The notes below the pieces were generated by a model. That model had not been told where the DNA came from. It worked only from the letters and a program-made list of their open reading frames with translations, and searched no databases. Position numbers and translations under genes: made by a program. Positions 1 through 9,286 of a DNA stretch of 64,000 nt are shown in pieces. The DNA comes from Paenibacillus sp. RC67 (GTDB taxonomy: Bacteria; Bacillota; Bacilli; Paenibacillales; NBRC-103111). Within the stretch, counting starts at the first letter, position 1. Every line of letters starts with the position of its first letter. The stretch lies in NCBI RefSeq assembly GCF_030020805.1, contig NZ_CP125098.1, positions 1,840,001 to 1,904,000 of the forward strand, in the 5' to 3' direction.

Positions 1-809
1 TGCCAAGCGGGCTCCACAGTGAAGTAACGATTGCTGCGGCTGAGGCCGGCAAGCATGTATTATGTGAAAAGCCGCTGGATATTACACTCGCGAATATGGA
101 TGGGATGATTGCAGCATGCCGCAATAATAACGTCAAGCTAGCTACCGTGTTTCAGAAACGTACGACCGAGCTGGCGATTCAAACACGGCAGGCTGTTAAG
201 GAAGGCAAGCTTGGCAAGCTTGTGCTGGGGGATGCTTATTTGAAATATTATCGTAGCCCAGAGTATTACAAAAGTGCCGATTGGCGGGGGACGTGGGAGG
301 TCGACGGAGGCGGTGCCTTAATGAATCAAGGTGTTCACGGCGTAGATATTATTCGTTGGATCATGGGTGATGTGGACAGCGTATTCGCTTATGCGGCTCC
401 GATTGTCCGGGATATCGAGGTTGAAGACACGGCAGTTGCGGTTGTGCGTTATAAGAACGGGGCTTTCGGCGTTATTCAAGGAGCGACATCAGTCAATCCT
501 GGACAGGAGCCGAGATTCGAAATCCATGGCGAGCACGGCTCGATCATTTATGCGGACAGCGGCATTAAGCTCTGGAAGACGCTGGATGGCGAAGAGCCGC
601 CTGCAGCAAGCTCCGAACATAAAGCGGAGGGCAGTGATAACCCTCAGGCGATTTCCGAGGACGGTCATTATATTCTGATTGATGACTTGATTCATGCTAT
701 CCGGGAAGACCGGGAACCGTTAATCTCCGGTGAAGAGGCGCGTAAATCGGTAGAGCTGATCCTGGCGATCTATGAATCGGCGAGGACCGGTAAGGAAATT
801 AAGCTTTAA
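1..809 (+). CDS. Gfo/Idh/MocA-family oxidoreductase (5' truncated)
   Basis: NAD(P)-dependent sugar or cyclitol dehydrogenase family, cytoplasmic. The frame is open from base 3 to the TAA at 807-809, so the gene starts before the window and the N-terminal part of its Rossmann fold is missing. The visible part begins at the end of that fold with the family EKP motif (CEKPLDIT), whose Lys is the usual catalytic residue. It continues into the C-terminal alpha/beta domain with ALMNQGVHGVDIIRW, the typical G-x-H-x-x-D substrate region. The end of the protein (residues ARKSVELILAIYESA) is also typical. It is followed 66 bp later by a second, divergent member of the same family and then by an isomerase and nag genes, so it is probably part of an amino-sugar or sugar-derivative catabolic operon. 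The substrate cannot be read from the sequence. Confidence 0.9.
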   Translation, partial: PSGLHSEVTIAAAEAGKHVLCEKPLDITLANMDGMIAACRNNNVKLATVFQKRTTELAIQTRQAVKEGKLGKLVLGDAYLKYYRSPEYYKSADWRGTWEVDGGGALMNQGVHGVDIIRWIMGDVDSVFAYAAPIVRDIEVEDTAVAVVRYKNGAFGVIQGATSVNPGQEPRFEIHGEHGSIIYADSGIKLWKTLDGEEPPAASSEHKAEGSDNPQAISEDGHYILIDDLIHAIREDREPLISGEEARKSVELILAIYESARTGKEIKL

Positions 810-875
810 ACAAGACAGTTACTGAAGGCGAATGGCTGAAAAGTCTCTTAAGAATTAGGAAACGGAGAGAAGTTT

Positions 876-1793
876 ATGAATGATACAAAAACATTAAACA
901 TCGGAATGATCGGATTAGATACAAGTCATGCTCCAGCCTTTACGGAGCTTCTCAATGATCCGAAGCATCCGTATCATATTGCCGGTTCGCCGGTAACGAT
1001 CGCTTATCCCGGCGGTTCTCCGGACTTTGAGCTGAGCTATTCACGGGTCGACGGGTTTACCGCCAAGCTGCGGGGTGACTTGGGTGTGGAGATGGTCGGA
1101 ACGATCGAGGAGGTACCTAAGCGTTCCGACGCCATCCTGCTTCTCTCGGTGGACGGGCGGGTCCATCTGGAGCAGTTCGAGAAAATAGCGGCTTACGGCA
1201 AGCCGGTATTCATCGACAAGCCGTTTGCCGTCAGTAGTGCGGATGCCATAGCGATGGCAGAGATCGCCAACGAGCACGGCATACCGCTGATGAGCTGCTC
1301 GTCTGTCCGCTACGCGCAGGGGCTTAGCGAAGCAATTGCGGACGATGCGAGGGGCCGCATTATCGGGGCCGACTGCTACGGACCGATGGAGCTGCAGCCG
1401 ACGCAGCCAGGGCTGTTTTGGTACGGCATCCATACAGCGGATATGCTGTATGCTGTGATGGGCAAAGGCTGCAAAGAGGTGAGGGCGTTCACAAATGCCG
1501 ACCACGATGAAGTCGTCGGTGTATGGGAAGACGGTAGAATAGGTACGATTCGCGGCAACCGCAAGGGCAACCGGACGTTCGGCGCGCTAGTCCATAGAGA
1601 GAAGGCAAGTCAGTTCGTCGATGTGTATGCTGCCCCGAAGCCTTATTACGCCAGTATGCTGGAAGCGATCTTGAAGATGTTCCGTACGGGAGCAGCTCCT
1701 ATCGACATGAAGGAGACGTTGGAGGTCATCCGGTTTATTGAGGCGGTTAACGAAAGCAGGCAAACGGGTGCTGTCGTAAAGCTGGGTTGTTAG
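876..1793 (+). CDS. Gfo/Idh/MocA-like oxidoreductase
   Basis: Predicted NAD(P)-binding oxidoreductase of 305 aa. The N-terminus (LNIGMIGLDTSHAPAF) has a degenerate Rossmann glycine pattern. The EKP motif is replaced by DKPF near residue 110, which keeps the Lys. The C-terminal half is shorter than in canonical members (usually 330-390 aa), so the activity could differ from a standard dehydrogenase. The ATG at 876 follows a GGAGAG site. It lies between another oxidoreductase and a TIM-barrel isomerase in one plus-strand operon. Two oxidoreductases plus one isomerase/epimerase is a common arrangement for stepwise oxidation and epimerisation of inositols or modified hexoses. Substrate unknown. 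Confidence 0.82.
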   Translation: MNDTKTLNIGMIGLDTSHAPAFTELLNDPKHPYHIAGSPVTIAYPGGSPDFELSYSRVDGFTAKLRGDLGVEMVGTIEEVPKRSDAILLLSVDGRVHLEQFEKIAAYGKPVFIDKPFAVSSADAIAMAEIANEHGIPLMSCSSVRYAQGLSEAIADDARGRIIGADCYGPMELQPTQPGLFWYGIHTADMLYAVMGKGCKEVRAFTNADHDEVVGVWEDGRIGTIRGNRKGNRTFGALVHREKASQFVDVYAAPKPYYASMLEAILKMFRTGAAPIDMKETLEVIRFIEAVNESRQTGAVVKLGC

Positions 1794-1831
1794 ATTGAGA
1801 GCAAACTCATGTAAAGGAGCTGAACCAAACA

Positions 1832-2752
1832 ATGAAGTTGCCTTTTCAATTAGGCATTATAACCGACGAGGTGTCACAGCGGATCGAAGACTCGATAGCT
1901 TTGGCTCGGGAATTCGGGCTTACGGCACTGGAGCTGAGATCTGTGGACGGCGTACAGCTCCATCAGCTTGAGCCTGAACGGCTGGATGAGCTGCACCGTC
2001 AGATTCAGGCAGCGGGCTTGCATGTATGCGCGCTATCAACGCCGGTGTTCAAATGCCAGCTGGATAACCCGGAGGAAATCGCGCAGAGCAAGGCTCTATT
2101 GGTTCGGGATTTGGCGATCGCGCAGCTCTTCGGAGCACAGAAGGTTCGAGGCTTCAGCTTCTGGGCGAAGGAAGGAGTGGCGTTCGATGCGGTGTTCACG
2201 GATATCGTCGAAGAGCTGAGAAGCATCGTGCCGCTGCTGGAGGAATCAGGGGTCACCTTCATGCTGGAGTTTGACCCGGCAGTCTACGCCACCAACGGAT
2301 CCATGGTAGCGCGCCTGGTGGAGGCGGTCGATTCACCCTACTTCAAGGCTCTCTATGATCCCGGCAATGCAGTATGGGACCCGAACGGCGAGATTCCGTA
2401 TCCTGACGGCTATCGGCATCTGAAGGATCATCTGTGTCACATCCATCTTAAGGACGCTGTCCGACAAGGCGGGAAAATAGAAGCGGTGGCCATAGGCACA
2501 GGGCTGGTCGATTATAAAGGGCTGCTTGTAAAGCTGCTGGAAGATGGATATGACGGGTATTTGATGGTGGAAACCCACTACCGCTTACAATCGACATTGA
2601 CGGAGGAGCAGTTAAAGCGCCCTTCCGGTTATTCCTTCTCCGAAGGCGGAGAACAAGCTTCCAGACAGTGTCTGGAGCACTTGTTCAGCTTGCTGAAGGA
2701 GATAGTGCCAACTTGGCTGAGCTCAGTGCATAGAGGAGGAGAAGAAGTATGA
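1832..2752 (+). CDS. Sugar phosphate isomerase/epimerase (AP-endonuclease-2 TIM barrel)
   Basis: A 306-aa protein of the xylose-isomerase-like TIM-barrel family, cytoplasmic and probably metal dependent. The start (QLGIITDEVSQRIEDSI) and the repeated strand-end acids and histidines fit the family: FMLEFDPAVYATNG, HIHLKDAV and GYLMVETHY carry likely divalent-metal ligands (Glu, His, Glu). AAAGGAG lies 10 bp upstream of the ATG. The stop overlaps the next gene's start by four bases (ATGA), so it is translationally coupled to the NagB-like gene. It probably isomerises or epimerises the sugar handled by the two upstream oxidoreductases. Inosose isomerase/dehydratase-like activity is also possible. 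Confidence 0.85.
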   Translation: MKLPFQLGIITDEVSQRIEDSIALAREFGLTALELRSVDGVQLHQLEPERLDELHRQIQAAGLHVCALSTPVFKCQLDNPEEIAQSKALLVRDLAIAQLFGAQKVRGFSFWAKEGVAFDAVFTDIVEELRSIVPLLEESGVTFMLEFDPAVYATNGSMVARLVEAVDSPYFKALYDPGNAVWDPNGEIPYPDGYRHLKDHLCHIHLKDAVRQGGKIEAVAIGTGLVDYKGLLVKLLEDGYDGYLMVETHYRLQSTLTEEQLKRPSGYSFSEGGEQASRQCLEHLFSLLKEIVPTWLSSVHRGGEEV

Positions 2753-3522
2753 GGAGCTTGCAGCTGCCGGAAAGCAGCTTTGCCGTAGATCAGTTAAAGG
2801 TAGAAGTTTACCGGAACCGCAGAGAACTCGGGGAAGCGGCAGCTGCCGCTGCGGCCGAAGCGATACGCGCCAGGCTGCGCAGCCAAGCGAACATTCGTAT
2901 CGTATTTGCCGCCGCACCGTCGCAGAACGAGTTTTTGGATCGACTCTGCGAGGAGCCGGATATCGACTGGAGCCGGGTTACAGCGTTTCATATGGATGAA
3001 TACATAGGGCTCGCTCCAGATGCGCCGGAGCGGTTCTCTCATTATTTAGATCAGCGCTTCTTTGACAAAATCAGCTTGGGACAAGTTCATTATATCGACG
3101 GAAGCAACGACGTCGAGGAGGAATGCGCTCGCTATACCGACCTTTTACGGGAAGTCCCCCTTGATCTTGTATGTCTCGGGATTGGAGAGAACGGGCATAT
3201 CGCCTTTAACGATCCGCCTGTAGCCGATTTCGAAGATCCACATACCATCAAATGTGTCGAGCTGGATGAAGCGTGCAGGCAGCAACAGGTGAATGATGGC
3301 TGCTTCCCTGATCTGGCCTCGGTGCCGACGCATGCACTGACCTTGACGATCTCAGCTTTATTCGCCGGGGCGCAGCTGTTCTGCATGGTGCCCGGCCCGA
3401 CCAAGCGGGCGGCCGTGCAGGCGACCTTGACCGCGCCGGTCTCCACGGCTTGCCCAGCGTCCATTCTTCGCAGACATCCAAGCTGCGTGCTTTATGTCGA
3501 CAGCGATTCGTATGGAGGGTGA
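2749..3522 (+). CDS. nagB: Glucosamine-6-phosphate deaminase family protein
   Basis: NagB-family protein of 257 aa, normal length for the family (about 240-265). NagB converts glucosamine-6-phosphate to fructose-6-phosphate and ammonia. Characteristic motifs are present: FHMDEYIGL around residue 83 (catalytic Asp of the deaminase), then GIGENGHIAFNDPP near 145 with the ring-opening His. The C-terminal part (SALFAGAQLFCMVPG) matches the family. It overlaps the upstream isomerase by four bases and is followed directly by nagA, the usual partner. Some paralogues act on related amino-sugar phosphates, so the exact substrate is an inference. Confidence 0.88.
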   Translation: MRSLQLPESSFAVDQLKVEVYRNRRELGEAAAAAAAEAIRARLRSQANIRIVFAAAPSQNEFLDRLCEEPDIDWSRVTAFHMDEYIGLAPDAPERFSHYLDQRFFDKISLGQVHYIDGSNDVEEECARYTDLLREVPLDLVCLGIGENGHIAFNDPPVADFEDPHTIKCVELDEACRQQQVNDGCFPDLASVPTHALTLTISALFAGAQLFCMVPGPTKRAAVQATLTAPVSTACPASILRRHPSCVLYVDSDSYGG

Positions 3523-3526
3523 CCCA

Positions 3527-4759
3527 GTGAAGGAGAATACAGAAGAACGTCTGGAAGCTATTCATTACCGGACAGGAGAGCGGATCTCGATCGAACTGAG
3601 CCAAGGCCGGATTGCTGCGATAACGAAATCCGAAGATGCTAACGGGAATCCCGATGAACTACCGTGGGTTGCCCCGGGATTGGTCGATTTGCAGGTCAAC
3701 GGTTGGAACGGCCTTGACCTGAATACGCTCCCTCTGTCGGAGAAAACAGTAGCTCAGTTGACTGAGGCCTTATGGCGTGAGGGGGTGACCGCTTACTGTC
3801 CGACCATTATAACCAACAGCGACGAAGCGATTGAGGCGGCGATGAGTACGATAGCCGCAGCCTGCAGCGGCAGCGAGTGGCTGAATGCATGCATCCCGGG
3901 CCTGCATCTGGAAGGCCCGTTCATCTCGCCGCAGGACGGCTCCCGCGGCGCGCATGACCGCCGCTACGTCAAAGCCCCGGATTGGGCTTTGTTCGAGCGC
4001 TGGCAGGATGCGGCCGAGGGTCGCATCAAGATCATCACCTTGTCGCCGGAATGGGACGGCGCCGCACAATTTATCGCCCGCTGTGTGGACAGCGGCGTGA
4101 AAGTATCGATCGGGCATACGTCGGCAGCGCCCGAGCAGATCAGGGAAGCGGCTGCGGCGGGAGCGAGCATGTCGACGCATCTCGGCAACGGCGCCCATCC
4201 CCTGCTGCCGCGCCATCCCAACTATATTTGGGAGCAGCTGGCGGACGACCGGCTGTGGGGCTGCGTCATCGCGGACGGCTTCCATCTGCCGGCCTCTGTG
4301 CTGAAGGTGGCGCTTAGAGCCAAGGGCGCCAAGCTGCTGATGGTCAGCGACGCCGTGTACTTGAGCGGGATGGAGCCGGGAGAGTACGAGACGCATATCG
4401 GAGGAAGGGTGACACTGACTCCTGAAGGACGGCTGCATCTGTCCGGGCAGCCCAAGCTATTGGCCGGTTCGGCGCTGCCGCTGACGGCGGGGGTTCGGCA
4501 CATGTGGGCCGAGGGGCTGTGCAGCTTCGCCGAAGCGTGGGAGCTAGCGTCGCTGCGGCCCTCGGAATGCATGGGGCTCCCAACGGCGGAAGGGCTTGCC
4601 GTGGGAGCTCCAGGTGATCTTGTGCTTTTTGGTCGCAGCGATGATGGGATACGAATAGAGAGGACTTATAAGAGCGGCAAGCCGGTCTATGAGGCTGCAC
4701 ACGTTGCTGACGAATATGCCGCTGCTGCCTCTGAAGACGGAACGCTTTGTAAACGGTAG
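3527..4759 (+). CDS. nagA: N-acetylglucosamine-6-phosphate deacetylase
   Basis: Amidohydrolase-superfamily enzyme that removes acetate from GlcNAc-6-phosphate, giving the NagB substrate. The longest frame opens at 3494. I prefer the GTG at 3527 because GGAGGG at 3514-3519 sits 7 bases upstream and this avoids a 29-bp overlap with nagB; the protein is then about 410 aa. Motifs in order: PGLVDLQVNGWNGLDLNT (substrate loop), LHLEGPFIS (metal Glu), IGHTSA (metal His), THLGNGAHPL (second His and N-acetyl binding) and MVSDAVYL (catalytic Asp). It is the last gene of the operon and is followed by a hairpin and T-run. Confidence 0.93.
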   Translation: MKENTEERLEAIHYRTGERISIELSQGRIAAITKSEDANGNPDELPWVAPGLVDLQVNGWNGLDLNTLPLSEKTVAQLTEALWREGVTAYCPTIITNSDEAIEAAMSTIAAACSGSEWLNACIPGLHLEGPFISPQDGSRGAHDRRYVKAPDWALFERWQDAAEGRIKIITLSPEWDGAAQFIARCVDSGVKVSIGHTSAAPEQIREAAAAGASMSTHLGNGAHPLLPRHPNYIWEQLADDRLWGCVIADGFHLPASVLKVALRAKGAKLLMVSDAVYLSGMEPGEYETHIGGRVTLTPEGRLHLSGQPKLLAGSALPLTAGVRHMWAEGLCSFAEAWELASLRPSECMGLPTAEGLAVGAPGDLVLFGRSDDGIRIERTYKSGKPVYEAAHVADEYAAAASEDGTLCKR

Positions 4760-4808
4760 ATGATACGATCTCTTCTTATCAAGGATTTAAACTAGGAATT
4801 GGCAGTCC

Positions 4809-4870
4809 AAAAGTCTCCGAACTCCAAGCAGCGATAGATCGAACTGCACAGGAAGACGGAGACTTTTTTT
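4809..4870 (+). terminator. Terminator after nagA
   Basis: Inverted repeat AAAAGTCTCCG at 4809-4819 pairs with CGGAGACTTTTTTT at 4857-4870, giving about 10 bp of stem and a T7 run. The loop is long (about 37 nt). It lies between the convergent nagA and AraC genes and could also slow transcription from the minus strand. Confidence 0.7.
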
Positions 4871-4910
4871 AATAGAAGTAAGCTTTCAGTTCAGTAAGCA
4901 TTAACTCCGT

Positions 4911-7199
4911 TTATTCAACCGACAACCGCGAAGCATATTTCTTGCGGTATTCCCCTGGCGTAATCCCGGAGTACCGTTTGAACATCCGGATGAACGAATT
5001 GGCGTTCTGATAGCCGACATGAGCGGCCACGTCCTGTATTTTCAGCTCCAGATTGTCCAGCAGCAGCTTCGCTCGCTGAATACGGAGATCATTCAAATAA
5101 TCGCTAAAGTTCATCCCCGTCTTTTCCTTGAAATACGTCGATAAATAACCTGGTGTAATATTCAGCTTGTCAGCCATCAGATCGAGGGTAATGTCCTCAT
5201 GCAGATGGGCGTCCAAATAGTCGATGACGAAGCGGGTGATCGGGTCCTGATCCTCCGTATGCTCTCGAACCAGCTGAATGACCGGCTGCAGCAGCGCAGC
5301 GAACCACTCTTGAAACTGCTCCGTGCTGTAAAATCCGCTCAGCATATGGAAGGATGGCTTCACTATGCCGCTGCCGCGCTGCCCGTGAAGGTTCAGCTTT
5401 TGCAGCGACTTATCTGTCTGCAGAGAAACCTCCTTGGCAAACTGCCAGTAGGCTTCCACTGGGGCCCCCCGTTTGCCGAGCTGCTCCAAATGCTTGGCTA
5501 CCCATTCATAAACGGCTTCCTCATGGCCGCTCATCAGCCTCGTATGAAACTCCTCCTCCATCAGAACGGTGAAAGGATATGGCTCAGGAATAGACTGCTT
5601 ACCGTGGATCACTTGAGTTAAGTTGAGCAGCTTCCGCTGCTTGATGACCTGCGTCATTTCCTCGTAGGCGGTCGTAAACGCCGAGGAGGCTGGGTATAGA
5701 GGGCTGACGGCCATCGTGACCAAATACAGATCGTGCTCGATATCGAACATGTTTTTCAAATAATCGATAGGCTGGTTGACGCTGCCCTGTTCGGTATCCG
5801 CTGTAAAAATAAGCGAGAGCACGAGATTGCGCTCCATCTGGAACGTCACCGATTCTTCGTAGGATCGGAGCAGCACGCTATCGATGAATTCACGGATATA
5901 ATAGGTTCCTTTTTCCTGATCGATGCCGAGCTCCGCGTACTGCTCCTTGAAGTGGATTTCAAAAAGAAGAATCATGAACGGCATGCTCGTATCGGCCATT
6001 TCTCTTAACTCCGCCAGATTCATATGGATGTTTTTGAGCTTATTGGTTAGCGCGTATTTGCGCAGCAGCGATGTCTTGTGAGCCAAGTCCTGGGTCATGC
6101 TTTTATTTGTTTGCATCATTTGGTTCACTTTATGGCTGATCAGGTCGAATTCGCGGATCGGCCCATGCTTTGACTGCCCCTCTCCGGTATCCCAAGCCTG
6201 CATCGAGTCGATGATTTTACGCAAGGGCGTTTGGAGGCTCCGGCTGAACACGACGGAAGCGGCAATGCTGACAAGAGCTACCACGATGAGAAGCGAGATA
6301 AGAATGGTATTCAAGCGGATCAGCTGCAGGGAGATCGACTCGGTCGGCACCATGCTGACATAGGTGAAGCCGGTCTCCTGACCTTTGCGGAAAAAGTAAT
6401 AATAATGGCCTTTCATGACAGGCTGTCCTGTCGTATCGAAGGCGGATAACGGCTCGATCGGCATATCTGGCGTTGACGTGTAGATCGGGTGTCCGTCAGG
6501 GTCCAATATGTAGAAATGCTGATCAGACGAAATATTGTGAATTTGGAACAACTTCTGAGCGTCGAGCATGACGATCAGGTACATGTCGTTGTACGGCAGC
6601 GGCTTCATCAGCATCGGCAGCAGCAGCCCTTTACTAGTCTCGATCCCGGCGGATTTCTCGGTGAAGCGGGAGGCGGGCAGCACGCGGAAGCCGATGCGCT
6701 CCTCGAACTGGCGGTTCCAGAACGACAGCGGGTAGTCCGGACTGCGGTAAAATTTACCGAACATGTCCTGTGCGCTGCTGGTGCCGTCTTTTTCAACGAC
6801 ATAAGCATCGTTCTTGAAATAGATAATGACGTTCTCGAACTGGAGGAACGGGTTGGCATAGAGCGTTTTCAGCTCGGCTTTAATATCTTCGATACTGGCG
6901 TAGCCGTTGTTCTCCTTAACCTTCCTTAATATGTTCAAGTTGGTGATCCACCGGTCGTTCTGGTTAAGCCCCAGCACCATATTTTTCGATAAGCGGAAAT
7001 GATTCTCGTATCCTTCTACGGTATGGTTGATGCTCAGCTCATTGTATTTCACGATCTCGTCGTGAATTTTATTTTTCAAATAAATGGAAGTGACAAAATT
7101 AAAGGTAACGAGAAGCACGATGACAACCAGGAAGCCGGTCAGCATTTTGCTAAAGAGGGATTTCGGTTTGATCGATCTGGGGACAAATTCGGCCATCAT
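4911..7199 (-). CDS. Membrane-bound AraC-family transcriptional regulator
   Basis: A 762-aa one-component sensor-regulator of a type common in Paenibacillus. An N-terminal membrane helix (about residues 18-37, LTGFLVVIVLLVTFNFVTSI) is followed by an extracytoplasmic sensor of about 260 residues. A second helix follows near 300-325 (NTILISLLIVVALVSIAASV), then a linker region. The C-terminal 100 residues are a double helix-turn-helix AraC domain (LDLMADKLNITPGYLSTYF and IQDVAAHVGYQNANSFIRMF). It is divergent from the importer operon at 7456, which it probably activates on sensing an extracellular sugar or the loaded binding protein. Start ATG at 7199 follows a GAAGGGTTGGAAG purine stretch. Confidence 0.9.
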   Translation of the reverse strand: MMAEFVPRSIKPKSLFSKMLTGFLVVIVLLVTFNFVTSIYLKNKIHDEIVKYNELSINHTVEGYENHFRLSKNMVLGLNQNDRWITNLNILRKVKENNGYASIEDIKAELKTLYANPFLQFENVIIYFKNDAYVVEKDGTSSAQDMFGKFYRSPDYPLSFWNRQFEERIGFRVLPASRFTEKSAGIETSKGLLLPMLMKPLPYNDMYLIVMLDAQKLFQIHNISSDQHFYILDPDGHPIYTSTPDMPIEPLSAFDTTGQPVMKGHYYYFFRKGQETGFTYVSMVPTESISLQLIRLNTILISLLIVVALVSIAASVVFSRSLQTPLRKIIDSMQAWDTGEGQSKHGPIREFDLISHKVNQMMQTNKSMTQDLAHKTSLLRKYALTNKLKNIHMNLAELREMADTSMPFMILLFEIHFKEQYAELGIDQEKGTYYIREFIDSVLLRSYEESVTFQMERNLVLSLIFTADTEQGSVNQPIDYLKNMFDIEHDLYLVTMAVSPLYPASSAFTTAYEEMTQVIKQRKLLNLTQVIHGKQSIPEPYPFTVLMEEEFHTRLMSGHEEAVYEWVAKHLEQLGKRGAPVEAYWQFAKEVSLQTDKSLQKLNLHGQRGSGIVKPSFHMLSGFYSTEQFQEWFAALLQPVIQLVREHTEDQDPITRFVIDYLDAHLHEDITLDLMADKLNITPGYLSTYFKEKTGMNFSDYLNDLRIQRAKLLLDNLELKIQDVAAHVGYQNANSFIRMFKRYSGITPGEYRKKYASRLSVE

Positions 7200-7455
7200 G
7201 CTTCCAACCCTTCGTCGCTGTAGTCACCTCTAATGAAAACTGACGTCTCCAGGTGCGAGTACCTCTATCATACGTTGTTTTTTCGGTTCGGAACAATATG
7301 CACTTTCTCCACTTCATGCACACTCCTCTATCTGATCAAGAAAAAGCGGATGGGATCAATAACATGCAGATTTATTCCGGGCCTCCAGTTGGATTATGAT
7401 AGCCCTACAAGCAGGATGGACTGCCAACGACAAAATGCAAGGGGGTGTATGGAGA

Positions 7456-8364
7456 ATGACGGCGTCCTTGTCCAAAACATGGCGCAAAAGCAAATATCTC
7501 TGGCTGCTGTTTCTACCGTGTCTTGTGTATTTTATTCTGTTCCGGTACGCCCCGATGTTCGGTCTTGTCATTACGTTCAAAAACTACAATACGTTCAAGG
7601 GCATTATGGCGAGCGAATGGGTCGGGCTCAAGTATTACCGGATGTTTCTGGAGAACCCGGATTTTTTCCTGCTGCTTCGTAATACTTTCCTGCTGGGGGC
7701 GTACAAACTGTTGTTCAGCTTCCCAGCACCGATAGCGCTGGCACTATTGTTGAACGAAGTGCGGACCGTGTTGTTCAAAAAATTCGTGCAGACAGTCAGC
7801 TATTTGCCGCATTTCATCTCGAATGTGATCGTGGCGAGCATGGTCATCATGTTTCTGTCGCCTACTGGCGGGCTGATTAACCAGATGATCAAAGCTCTTG
7901 GTTTTCAACCGATCAACTTCATGATGGAGCCTGGTATGTTCCGTACGGTATACGTGATCTCGGAAATTTGGCAGCATATCGGCTGGGAGACGATCATTTA
8001 CTTGGCAGCTTTGACGGCGGTTGATCCTCAGCTCTATGAGGCGGCGGGCATCGACGGCGCGAATCGCTGGAGAAAGCTGTGGCATGTGACCGTACCCGGT
8101 ATCGCACCGGCGATCGTCATTGTGTTTATTCTGAACGTCGGTAAAGTGCTGGAAATCGGTTTTGAGAAGGTCTTCCTCATGTACAATCCGGCGACCTATG
8201 GCACCGCAGATATTATCAGCACGTACGTCTACCGGGTGGGGCTTGAGCAGGGCAATTTCAGCTATGCGGCAGCGATCGATTTGTTCATGGGTATCATCAG
8301 TCTGATCTTTATTTGGACAGCTAACACTATTAGCCGCAGGGTGGGAGAAACGAGTCTGTGGTAA
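7456..8364 (+). CDS. Carbohydrate ABC transporter permease (LplB type)
   Basis: CUT1-family membrane permease. The frame opens at 7396, but ATG 7456 is the likely start because AAGGGGGTG lies 9 bases upstream; the protein is then 302 aa, usual for LplB. Hydrophobic helices start near residue 15 (WLLFLPCLVYFILF). The cytoplasmic EAA loop that docks on the ATPase reads YEAAGIDGANRWRKLWHVTV. It is the first gene of an operon with a second permease and a large binding lipoprotein. No ATPase gene is present, so a shared MsmX-like ATPase probably powers it. Confidence 0.93.
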   Translation: MTASLSKTWRKSKYLWLLFLPCLVYFILFRYAPMFGLVITFKNYNTFKGIMASEWVGLKYYRMFLENPDFFLLLRNTFLLGAYKLLFSFPAPIALALLLNEVRTVLFKKFVQTVSYLPHFISNVIVASMVIMFLSPTGGLINQMIKALGFQPINFMMEPGMFRTVYVISEIWQHIGWETIIYLAALTAVDPQLYEAAGIDGANRWRKLWHVTVPGIAPAIVIVFILNVGKVLEIGFEKVFLMYNPATYGTADIISTYVYRVGLEQGNFSYAAAIDLFMGIISLIFIWTANTISRRVGETSLW

Positions 8365-8380
8365 CAAGGGGGGAGTGAGT

Positions 8381-9247
8381 GTGAGAGAGAAAATAGGCTT
8401 GTTTACGATCGTGAATACCATCATTTTGCTAGGCGTCATCGTCATTACGCTGTATCCGTTCGTCTACATGCTGTCGGTTTCTTTAAGTCAGGACGTCTAT
8501 GTCATGAAGGGGGAAGTGACTCTTTGGCCAAAAGGGATTAATCTGAAGATGTATAAGCTGGTGTTCGACGATCCGAAAATATGGCTGGCTTATAAAAATA
8601 CGATCGTATACGTCGTCCTTGGGACGCTGATCTCTGTCATCGTTACCTCGATGGGAGCGTATGCGTTATCCCGCAAAGATATGGGCTATCATAAGTTTCT
8701 TACACTTTTCATTGTGTTTACGATGTTTTTTAGTGGGGGAATGATCCCGACCTTCCTTGTTGTTCGCTCACTAGGGCTAATGGATACAGTATGGGGCATG
8801 GTGCTGCCTGGTGCGGTGAACACCTGGAATCTGATCTTGATGCGGACGTTTTTCAGCGGTATTCCGAAGGAGCTGGAGGATTCCGGCCGTGTAGATGGCT
8901 TGACCGATATCGGCATCTACTTCCGCATAGTCATCCCGCTGTCGCAGGCGGTGTTCGCCACGATCGCTTTGTTCTATGCCGTTGCTATGTGGAATAATTT
9001 CATGCTTCCGCTGCTGTATCTGCGCAATCCGGATTTGTTCCCGCTGCAGGTGCTGCTTCGCAATCTGGTGCTGGCCGGAAGCGTCAGCTCAGGAAGCGTG
9101 ACCGGTATCGGCGGAGACAATCTGGTGGTCGAGGATTCTTTGAAATTCGCTACGATTATGGTCTCGACGCTGCCAATTTTGCTCGTGTATCCGTTCGTTC
9201 AAAAATATTTCGTCAAGGGCGCGATGATCGGCGCCGTCAAAGGTTAG
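8381..9247 (+). CDS. Carbohydrate ABC transporter permease (YtcP/LplC type)
   Basis: Second CUT1 permease subunit, about 288 aa. Start chosen at GTG 8381, preceded by AAGGGGGG with about 7-base spacing; GTG 8375 is an alternative. The first helix is IVNTIILLGVIVITLYPFVY. The EAA loop is LEDSGRVDGLTDIGIYFRIV, and the protein ends with the family tail (FVKGAMIGAVKG). It pairs with the LplB-type permease upstream to form the transmembrane channel. Confidence 0.93.
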   Translation: MREKIGLFTIVNTIILLGVIVITLYPFVYMLSVSLSQDVYVMKGEVTLWPKGINLKMYKLVFDDPKIWLAYKNTIVYVVLGTLISVIVTSMGAYALSRKDMGYHKFLTLFIVFTMFFSGGMIPTFLVVRSLGLMDTVWGMVLPGAVNTWNLILMRTFFSGIPKELEDSGRVDGLTDIGIYFRIVIPLSQAVFATIALFYAVAMWNNFMLPLLYLRNPDLFPLQVLLRNLVLAGSVSSGSVTGIGGDNLVVEDSLKFATIMVSTLPILLVYPFVQKYFVKGAMIGAVKG

Positions 9248-9286
9248 CCTTTTTTTACTCAAACCTATATGAAGGAGAGGGTCTTC

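Noticed and set aside
3770..4438. Long minus-strand open frame opposite nagA (222 codons)
   Set aside because: Shadow of a GC-rich gene; no ribosome binding site and no protein-like composition, while nagA on the plus strand has all family motifs.
7744..8445. Minus-strand open frame of 233 codons across the two permease genes
   Set aside because: Crosses the junction of two well-defined genes; codon use and composition are those of a shadow.
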